Of a stretch of DNA of 8,488 bases, positions 1-4,912 are shown one piece after another. The notes under the pieces are model-generated. The model searched no databases, was not told where the DNA came from, and saw only the letters and a program-made list of their open reading frames with translations. Position numbers and translations under genes: made by a program. The stretch spans positions 1 through 8,488 of the forward strand of contig JADFOU010000076.1 in NCBI GenBank assembly GCA_022562655.1, read 5' to 3'. Source of the DNA: a candidate division TA06 bacterium (GTDB lineage Bacteria; Hydrothermota; DG-26; E44-bin18; JADFOU01). How positions within the stretch are numbered: position 1 is the first letter of the stretch; the number at the start of each line of letters is the position of its first letter.

Positions 1-1952
1 AATGAGAGATCCCGCTCAATAGGAGGGTATTTTGGGAGAGGGGTAAAGAAGGTCTCTTTCGGGATCATTTGATGGAACTTATCGAGGTGTAGTTCTCCTA
101 TGGCAACCTCCCCTTTTAGACCCAAATCTTCTAAGAACCTTTTACTGACCTCACCTACGAGACCCAAGGTTTCACTTTTATGGAGGATGAGTGAACTGTG
201 AGATGTGAAAAGATTCAATTTGAAATTAGCATTTAGCACTTTAGAATTTGCATTGCTAATTTTGGAATGGTCAGTTTCCAGTGGGTGCCATTCCATCTCT
301 GCCAATTTGAACTTTTTGAAAAGGGTCTCCAAGACCCCTTTTAGGATTGAGAACCCCTTCCCCTCCCCTGGATTTTCCAACCTGGCAAGGAGGAGGGAGT
401 GGGTCTCAGAATAGGGGGAAGCGTGAGGCGTGAAGCGTCCCGATTCGGGCTGCTTCTTGCTTTCTGCTTCCAACTTGTAAAATATCTTTCCGATCTCGAA
501 GATTCCCAAATTCTCTTGCCCTCCCCGGATTGGGAGTCCCTTGGATTGGTTCCGAAGGAGGGTATGGAGGATTCCGGGAAGGAGAGAGGTTTGGAGAATG
601 GAGAAGTCTCTGGAGAGAGGATTCCGGAGGCGGAGAACTTTCGATTTAAGCCCGATGGGTGTAAAGCGTTCTGAATCCTCAGGACTCAGGAGAGGGATGG
701 AGCGGATTTGAGTAAAACCGTTTCCTAAGAGTGCATCCTGGATCTCTTGAACCAGCCGTTCCCTTTCGTCGGGTCTCCCTACATATCGTCCGCCCCGGGA
801 GAGATGAGAAGGGATGGCGTCATAACCCAGGATCCTCGCCACTTCTTCAATGAGATCAATCTCCCGATGACAATCCCGACGGAAGGAGGGGACATGAATG
901 GTAATTGGTGATTCGCCCCGCCCCTTGTAGGGGCGGGGTTCGTGATTGGTAATTGGTGTTGAAGGGGAAGTTGGCTTTACCACCTCGAATCCCAATCCCG
1001 TAAGGATCTTCTCCGTCTCTTTCTCTTCTACGGGGACCCCCAGGATCTCCTGGAGCCTTTTTATGCGAAGGGTGATGGTTTTTTGGGGAATGGGATGGGG
1101 ATAGACGTCAATCACTCCCTGAGCCACTTCTCCTTCTCCTATTTCCCTCATCAGTGAGGCGGCACGGTTGAGCGATAATATGATCTCTTCGATATTCGCC
1201 TTTCGTTCGAAGCGATAAGAGGCTTCTGTACCGAGACCCAACTTTCTTGCTCCCCTACGGATGGTCACGGGATCAAAATAGGCGCTCTCAATCAGGACAT
1301 TGGTGGTGCCAAGAGAGATCTCCGTCTCCGCTCCCCCCATAATTCCTGCAAGGGCAACAGCCCCCTTTCCATCACAGATTAAAAGGATCTCTGAGTTGAG
1401 GGTTCTTTGAACCCCATCCAGCGTGACGAGAGACTCCCCCTCCTTTGCCCGACGAACGTGGATGGAATGATTGGCCAATTTCTCAAAGTCGAAGGCATGA
1501 AGAGGGTGTCCCCGTTCCAACAAAGTATAATTTGTGGCATCTACGATGTTATTGACAGATCGGAGACCGGTTTTCTCAAGTCTTTGGCTCATCCAAGAGG
1601 GAGAAGGCTTCACCTTAACCCCAGTGAGGACCCGGGAGGCATATCGGGGACAATCTTCCGGATCTTCCAGGGTGATCTTTGCGAGATCTTGAACGGGGAC
1701 TCCTTTCTCCACCACTTTTTCCTCTGGGAATCGCAATGGATTTCCGGTAATGACGCTGATCTCCCGAGCGATCCCCGAGACAGAGAGGAGGTCGGGTCTG
1801 TTGGGGGTGATCTCCAGGTCCAAAATCCAATCCTCCCCCCAACTCTCCAATTTTTCTACTCCAATTCCGATTCTCACAAGGGCCTCTGCCAGGTCCGGGG
1901 GGGCGAAATCAAAATCCACAAAATCTTTCAGCCATTCGATGGATATCCGCAT
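1..1952 (-). CDS. pheT: Phenylalanine--tRNA ligase beta subunit (PheT), 3' end outside window
   Basis: PheT is the beta chain of the cytoplasmic alpha2-beta2 synthetase that charges tRNA-Phe; it also edits mischarged Tyr-tRNA. The minus-strand frame is open for 650 codons and runs off the left edge. Visible landmarks are the N-terminal MRISIEWLKDFVDF; ITPNRPDLLS at 48-57; the B3/B4 editing region with NNIVDATNY (134-142), HPLHAFD (149-155), AGIMGG (202-207), ESA (222-224) and TEASYRFER (242-250); the B5 stretch VPSFRRD..REIDLIEEVARILGYDAIP (354-381); NPLS (444-447) with SLLPGIL (456-462); and the opening of the C-terminal anticodon-binding domain, KYPPIERDLS (641-650), most of which is missing. 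The tRNA-binding (EMAP-like) B2 domain usually found after about residue 38 in bacterial PheT is absent. Three repeat-derived stretches interrupt the protein in frame, near residues 336-351, 495-513 and 564-577. The ATG at 1952 starts one base after the upstream lipoprotein stop. No frameshift is seen. Confidence 0.96.
   Translation of the reverse strand, partial: MRISIEWLKDFVDFDFAPPDLAEALVRIGIGVEKLESWGEDWILDLEITPNRPDLLSVSGIAREISVITGNPLRFPEEKVVEKGVPVQDLAKITLEDPEDCPRYASRVLTGVKVKPSPSWMSQRLEKTGLRSVNNIVDATNYTLLERGHPLHAFDFEKLANHSIHVRRAKEGESLVTLDGVQRTLNSEILLICDGKGAVALAGIMGGAETEISLGTTNVLIESAYFDPVTIRRGARKLGLGTEASYRFERKANIEEIILSLNRAASLMREIGEGEVAQGVIDVYPHPIPQKTITLRIKRLQEILGVPVEEKETEKILTGLGFEVVKPTSPSTPITNHEPRPYKGRGESPITIHVPSFRRDCHREIDLIEEVARILGYDAIPSHLSRGGRYVGRPDERERLVQEIQDALLGNGFTQIRSIPLLSPEDSERFTPIGLKSKVLRLRNPLSRDFSILQTSLLPGILHTLLRNQSKGLPIRGGQENLGIFEIGKIFYKLEAESKKQPESGRFTPHASPYSETHSLLLARLENPGEGKGFSILKGVLETLFKKFKLAEMEWHPLETDHSKISNANSKVLNANFKLNLFTSHSSLILHKSETLGLVGEVSKRFLEDLGLKGEVAIGELHLDKFHQMIPKETFFTPLPKYPPIERDLS
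223..262 (-). repeat. AT-rich heptamer repeat with 9-bp inverted arms inside pheT
   Basis: AAATTAGCA (223-231) is inverted at 254-262 (TGCTAATTT), and the interior reads as 7-base units ATTTAGC, ACTTTAG, AATTTGC. It encodes the Asn/Lys/Ser-rich stretch SKISNANSKVLNANFK (about 563-578), unlike the rest of PheT, at a point where the family normally has a short loop before its HPGRSA-type segment. It lacks the GC-rich hairpin of the other two elements. Confidence 0.6.
417..471 (-). repeat. 55-bp imperfect palindrome of heptamers inside pheT
   Basis: Two 27-bp arms (417-443 and 445-471) surround T444; the second arm, reverse-complemented, matches the first at 19 of 27 positions by my count. The core is CCCGA/TCGGG. 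Each arm consists of 7-base units: GAAGCGT, GAGGCGT, GAAGCGT on one side and (reading the other strand) GGAAGCA, GAAAGCA, AGAAGCA on the other. It encodes roughly residues 495-513 (EAESKKQPESGRFTPHASP) in frame, between the PheT strands ending FYKL and beginning ETHSLLLARL. Confidence 0.75.
900..958 (-). repeat. Composite repeat inside pheT: heptamers around a CCCCGCCCC hairpin
   Basis: An 11-bp direct repeat, GGTAATTGGTG (plus strand 900-910 and 948-958), flanks a strong hairpin: CCCCGCCCC (916-924), loop TTGTA, GGGGCGGGG (930-938). The flanks are built from heptamers such as GGTAATT and GGTGATT. The repeats are 48 bp apart, exactly 16 codons, so the unit adds NHEPRPYKGRGESPIT (residues 336-351) to PheT without changing the frame. 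The hairpin lacks a T run and lies mid-gene, so it is not a terminator. Confidence 0.8.
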
Positions 1953-1953
1953 C

Positions 1954-2706
1954 CTAATTCTTTCCCTCTTTTTCTTTTTCTTCTTCTTCTTTCACTTGTG
2001 CCACCACCGCTTCTTCACCGATTCGACTTGAGGCACCTGTGTGACCATAATCTATGAGGACCATCTCCATTTCATCAGTGGATAATTTTGCAATCCCCCA
2101 AATAGGGATGGCCTCGGCAGTCCAGAGATGAATCCTCTCTTCATCTATATCCACTTCATACGAGAAGGTTTCCAACTCTCCTGCTGGGAGGGTAAGGGTC
2201 TCCTTTCTCCCTGTGATTCCACCGTATTGGAATTCTGTATAACTTCTCATCCCTTTCCATATCTCATCAAGAAGGAGTTCGATCTCCCTCACTTCCACGG
2301 CCCGATTCGAACCGTTTTGGATGAGAATCCTCTCAGGCTTTTCCTTCATCCCTTCCGGGATGAGTAGTTTCACGATTACTGAACTTTCCAATTGCTCCTC
2401 ATAGATTTCCAACCAATAGAGATTTTTTTGTCGGGATGGGGTAACTTTTTTTCTTTGACTTCCCTTGATGTTCCAATTCTCCTGTCCCACAATACTAAAC
2501 TCCTCCACAGTAGGAGAAGAAGTGACTCCAACCGAACGTGCATTCTTTTCTTTAGAAAAGGTTTGATATCTCACCCACTGCCCGACTTCCCATTTGAGGG
2601 AGTGGGGTCGCTCAGAAGATGAAGACCTACAGCCGAGTCCGCCTAAGGCGAAGGTTAAAATTAGAATTGAAGATCTCCAAATGATCAGCGAAGCTCTCCG
2701 TTTCAT
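1954..2706 (-). CDS. Putative lipoprotein of unknown function, upstream of pheT
   Basis: This 250-residue protein begins with a basic tip (MKRR), a hydrophobic stretch (about 7-24) and a cysteine at 26 in the context GGLGC, followed by Ser/Arg-rich RSSSSE. That reads as a lipoprotein signal peptide, although Gly at -3 is an imperfect lipobox. The mature part looks beta-rich: VGQWVRYQTF (41-50), NLYWLEIYEE (95-104), LPAGELETFSYEVD (173-186), LWTAEAIPIWGIAKL (194-208) and VLIDYG (216-221). This order (property of width/state, alternating strands, PAG..ET turn, W..E.P..G..K strand, late YG) resembles envelope lipoproteins I have seen in uncultured bacteria, but I cannot name a family. The C-terminus is charged (VKEEEEKEKEGKN). 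I chose the ATG at 2706 because GGGGAGG lies 9 bases upstream and the promoter start point falls near 2756; an in-frame TTG at 2763 would be upstream of transcription. It probably shares a transcript with pheT. Confidence 0.82.
   Translation of the reverse strand: MKRRASLIIWRSSILILTFALGGLGCRSSSSERPHSLKWEVGQWVRYQTFSKEKNARSVGVTSSPTVEEFSIVGQENWNIKGSQRKKVTPSRQKNLYWLEIYEEQLESSVIVKLLIPEGMKEKPERILIQNGSNRAVEVREIELLLDEIWKGMRSYTEFQYGGITGRKETLTLPAGELETFSYEVDIDEERIHLWTAEAIPIWGIAKLSTDEMEMVLIDYGHTGASSRIGEEAVVAQVKEEEEKEKEGKN
1958..1993 (-). promoter_or_regulatory. 36-base homopurine run with the pheT ribosome binding site
   Basis: The minus strand has 36 uninterrupted purines, encoding the Glu/Lys tail of the lipoprotein and ending five bases before the pheT ATG. 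It includes GAGGG about 12 bases upstream of the start, a plausible but distant Shine-Dalgarno site. Because the lipoprotein stop (TAG at 1956-1954) and pheT ATG (1952-1950) are one base apart, translation of the two genes is probably coupled. Any role beyond coding and ribosome binding is inference. Confidence 0.5.
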
Positions 2707-2715
2707 GCCAGTCAA

Positions 2716-2722
2716 CCTCCCC
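2716..2722 (-). promoter_or_regulatory. Ribosome binding site of the lipoprotein gene
   Basis: GGGGAGG on the minus strand lies 9 bases before the ATG at 2706. It decides the start: the upstream in-frame candidates (ATG at 2748 and TTG at 2763) have no comparable purine-rich site. It is the clearest Shine-Dalgarno sequence in the window. Confidence 0.8.
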
Positions 2723-2762
2723 AATTGGTGCATTGTGAACCGCTTCATTTTAATCAAAGTCA

Positions 2763-2791
2763 ATAATAACTTACTCAGCGAGTGATGTCAA
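2763..2791 (-). promoter_or_regulatory. Sigma-70-type promoter for the lipoprotein-pheT unit
   Basis: On the minus strand, TTGACA (2791 to 2786) is followed after exactly 17 bases by TATTAT (2768 to 2763). This is a perfect -35 box and a five-of-six -10 box at ideal spacing. Transcription should start near 2756, giving a leader of about 50 bases before the ATG at 2706. Confidence 0.75.
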
Positions 2792-2833
2792 CCTTATTTT
2801 GATCACCTTCTACTCTGCTGGAAACTTAATGGC

Positions 2834-2862
2834 TTGACAAATCGTCCTAATATGTGTAATAT
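2834..2862 (+). promoter_or_regulatory. Sigma-70-type promoter for the tamA-tamB unit
   Basis: TTGACA (2834-2839), 17 bases, then TAATAT (2857-2862). The -35 box is perfect, the -10 box matches five of six, and the spacing is ideal. Transcription should start near 2869. The -35 boxes of this and the divergent promoter are separated by 42 bp (2792-2833), enough room for a shared regulator, though I recognise no operator there. Confidence 0.75.
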
Positions 2863-2868
2863 ATTAAA

Positions 2869-3063
2869 GACAAGAAATTGCATGTACAGGATCAGACCAC
2901 ATTGAAAATCTTCATTGCTTCCGTCTCCCAGGTCGACCCCGTCCGAGGGTGGAGTGAAGAGAATCGGGCGAGAGGTTCGGGCTCGGCAGGCGGGTTGGAT
3001 TTTTTTCCTCTTTTATCGAAGGGTAATCGATTTTTTCACTCAAAATTGCTATCCAGTGTTAGA
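2869..3063 (+). other. Long 5' leader of the tamA transcript
   Basis: This is the rest of the 357-bp stretch (2707-3063) without a convincing gene; the other part holds the two promoters. It has no stop in the tamA frame from 2878 on, but its translation is not Omp85-like. Visible items are a seven-codon ORF (2882-2905, MYRIRPH) without a good ribosome site, the palindrome GGTCGACC (2931-2938), a G-rich stretch ending in seven T (3000-3006), and a weak 5-bp hairpin (ATCGA 3015-3019 with TCGAT 3027-3031) followed by a T run to 3036. The last resembles a very weak terminator or attenuator. No known riboswitch is recognised. Confidence 0.35.
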
Positions 3064-4875
3064 ATGATCAGGGGTTACATCCGTTATCGGATTTTATACT
3101 TACCCCTCTGTCTTTTGACGGCGGGGTCAATTTTTGCCTCCGAGAAACAACCTCTCCACAGGGCGGATAGTTTGGTCATCAAGAAGATCGAATTCGAGGG
3201 GAATGAAGCTCTCTCGGATCGCCGTTTGAAGAAGGAGATGAAGAGCCGTGAAGGGGGTGTTTATAAACATTTCCTACTCTCATGGGATATCCGTAGGATT
3301 GAGGATCTCTATTACGCTCATGGATATCTCGAGGCAAAGGTTGTACACCAGAAAGAGGATAAAAATCTGGAGAAGAAATCCCTCTCTTATACCTTTACGA
3401 TCTATGAAGGTCCCCTCACTATCGTTGATGACATCCAGATTGTGGGAAATCGTCAGATCGAGAGGGAGTTCCTGAAAAAGAAGGTATTGATTCGTCCCGG
3501 GGAACCTCTCCTCCGGGAAAAGGTAACCCTTTCGCGTTTTGCACTCTTTAGCACTTATGAAGAACGGGGGTTTCTTTATACAGAGGTGAACCCCCATATC
3601 ACGAAGGGGATCGGGAATGATCGCGTTCTTCTTACATTTCACATCGATGAAGGTCCTCTGGTCAGGGTTGAAGGGATCGAGATCGAGGGAAATAAGAAGG
3701 TTCGAAGAAAGATCATTGAACGGGAAGTAACCGTAAAGGTCGGTGAAGTTTATTCACCCCGGAAGGCATATGAAAGTCAGAGACGAATCTATAGTACGGG
3801 TCTTTTCAAGGACGTAAAGTTCGTCCCGGAGGGGAAAGAGGAGGGAAAGGATAAGATAAAACTTCTCTTCAGGGTGAAAGAAGCAAAGCCGAAATGGATC
3901 GCGTTTGGTGGTGGGCTCAGGTCATCTGAATGGCTTCTCCTCAAGGGGGAATGGGGACATAACAATATCGCGGGTAACGGACAGAGGCTTTCAGCTCAAC
4001 TGACTTTCTCTCCCAACCTGAGATTCAATGGGTCTCATCTGGAGGAATTGAACATTCGCTATGTTGAACCCTATCTCATTTCGACCCCCTATACAGGCAT
4101 GCTCCACTTCTTCGTCAATCGTGAACGAAACTGGATTCCGCATCCGGATCCGGATTCGAGCAGACTCGATCCCCAGTATACGGCACTAGGTGGGGATCTC
4201 CGAATTGGAAGGGACTTTGGTCAGAATATTAAGGGGCATGTGGAATACAGGATTAAAAAGGCGTATGGTGAAGATGTAGACAAGGATCAGGATCTCACCA
4301 CTTCGCTCCTGACCTCTGGCTCCTGGGATACACGTAATAATCTCCTTGACCCTCGAAGAGGACACTTCTTAAACCTCACAACTGAGGTTGCCGGGATTGG
4401 TCTGGGAGACAATCGTTTTACACGCTGGATCTTTGAAGGATCCATATATTATCAACCTCTGAAAAAGGTAGTCCTTGCATCTCGCTTAAGGTGTGGAGTG
4501 ATCTTTCCCTTTGGAGACAAGGAAGTCCCCTTCGATGAGGGGTTTGAGTTGAAAGGGGTGAACGTGATTCGGGGTCTGGATGAGGTGAGACAGAGCAAGG
4601 AGAATGTCTGGAAGTTCAATCCAAATATCAATGTCGAGCTCCGGTTTCAGGTCTATAAACGGATCTGGGCTGGATATTTTGTAGACATGGGAGGGCTCTG
4701 GAACGAGGTGAGGGATTGGAGTTGGGATAGTGCACGCTTAGGAGCAGGCTTTGGGATTCGATATAACACGGTAATTGGCCCTGTTCGGGTTGACTATGGA
4801 CATCCTCTCAAGGATCCAAAGAGGAGTACGAGTGAGCGAGGGAAGATCTACTTTTCCATCGGACATCTGTTTTAG
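3064..4875 (+). CDS. tamA: Omp85-family outer-membrane assembly protein with three POTRA domains, TamA/BamA type
   Basis: The 603-residue product has a signal peptide (about 1-25, cleavage likely after IFA), three POTRA domains and a C-terminal beta-barrel of the outer membrane. POTRA1 begins near 38 (VIKKIEFEGNEAL), POTRA2 near 119 (TIVDDIQIVGNRQI) and POTRA3 near 200 (VRVEGIEIEGNKKV), the last ending in the typical YSTGLFKDVKF (243-253). The barrel (about 276-603) carries the family's IRGL motif (502-505; V/IRG[FYL] in loop 6), DPRRG (429-433) and a terminal Phe (SIGHLF) fitting a beta-signal. Three POTRAs and about 600 residues match TamA better than five-POTRA BamA (about 800 residues), and tamB follows after 26 bases. 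Still, many phyla have short BamA proteins beside tamB, so a BamA role is possible. The ATG at 3064 is chosen because the signal peptide begins there; it has no clear Shine-Dalgarno site, and the open frame extends upstream to a TTG at 2878 that is too near the transcription start. Confidence 0.9.
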   Translation: MIRGYIRYRILYLPLCLLTAGSIFASEKQPLHRADSLVIKKIEFEGNEALSDRRLKKEMKSREGGVYKHFLLSWDIRRIEDLYYAHGYLEAKVVHQKEDKNLEKKSLSYTFTIYEGPLTIVDDIQIVGNRQIEREFLKKKVLIRPGEPLLREKVTLSRFALFSTYEERGFLYTEVNPHITKGIGNDRVLLTFHIDEGPLVRVEGIEIEGNKKVRRKIIEREVTVKVGEVYSPRKAYESQRRIYSTGLFKDVKFVPEGKEEGKDKIKLLFRVKEAKPKWIAFGGGLRSSEWLLLKGEWGHNNIAGNGQRLSAQLTFSPNLRFNGSHLEELNIRYVEPYLISTPYTGMLHFFVNRERNWIPHPDPDSSRLDPQYTALGGDLRIGRDFGQNIKGHVEYRIKKAYGEDVDKDQDLTTSLLTSGSWDTRNNLLDPRRGHFLNLTTEVAGIGLGDNRFTRWIFEGSIYYQPLKKVVLASRLRCGVIFPFGDKEVPFDEGFELKGVNVIRGLDEVRQSKENVWKFNPNINVELRFQVYKRIWAGYFVDMGGLWNEVRDWSWDSARLGAGFGIRYNTVIGPVRVDYGHPLKDPKRSTSERGKIYFSIGHLF

Positions 4876-4880
4876 TTAAG

Positions 4881-4912
4881 GTTGAATGGTTAAATCGTTC
4901 AATGGTCAAATT
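4881..4912 (+). repeat. Degenerate 8-base tandem repeat at the tamA-tamB junction
   Basis: Four consecutive 8-base units can be read: GTTGAATG, GTTAAATC, GTTCAATG, GTCAAATT. The pattern is GTTNAATG-like, and similar AT-rich sequence continues to about 4923. The array fills most of the 26-base gap between the genes and runs into tamB: the tamB ATG (4902-4904) is the end of the third unit, and MVKL is encoded by the array. No Shine-Dalgarno sequence is present. Confidence 0.6.

Noticed and set aside
205..674. Overlapping plus-strand open frames
   Set aside because: Both are antisense shadows of pheT and coincide with the repeat-derived segments.
916..938. Terminator inside pheT
   Set aside because: The hairpin is strong but has no T run and lies within an intact reading frame.
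417..958. CRISPR array or diversity-generating cassette
   Set aside because: Units are 7-8 bases and degenerate, without constant 25-40-base repeats and spacers; no cas, reverse transcriptase or template/variable pair is visible.
1..1952. Frameshifted or decayed pheT because of the inserts
   Set aside because: The frame stays open for 650 codons and the editing and B5 motifs are all present on both sides of the inserts.
1407..2057. Plus-strand open frame of 216 codons
   Set aside because: It lies antisense to pheT, whose conserved motifs are unmistakable on the other strand; its own translation has no recognisable domain.
2707..2763. Longer lipoprotein start at TTG 2763
   Set aside because: The promoter start point is near 2756, downstream of it, and the only good Shine-Dalgarno site serves the ATG at 2706; the longer start would also put 19 residues before the signal peptide.
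2128..2785. Three plus-strand open frames opposite the lipoprotein gene
   Set aside because: They have no ribosome sites or domains, and the minus-strand gene has a promoter, ribosome site and signal peptide.
2878..3063. Longer tamA start at TTG 2878
   Set aside because: It would leave about nine bases of leader, and the added residues do not look like a signal peptide or Omp85 sequence.
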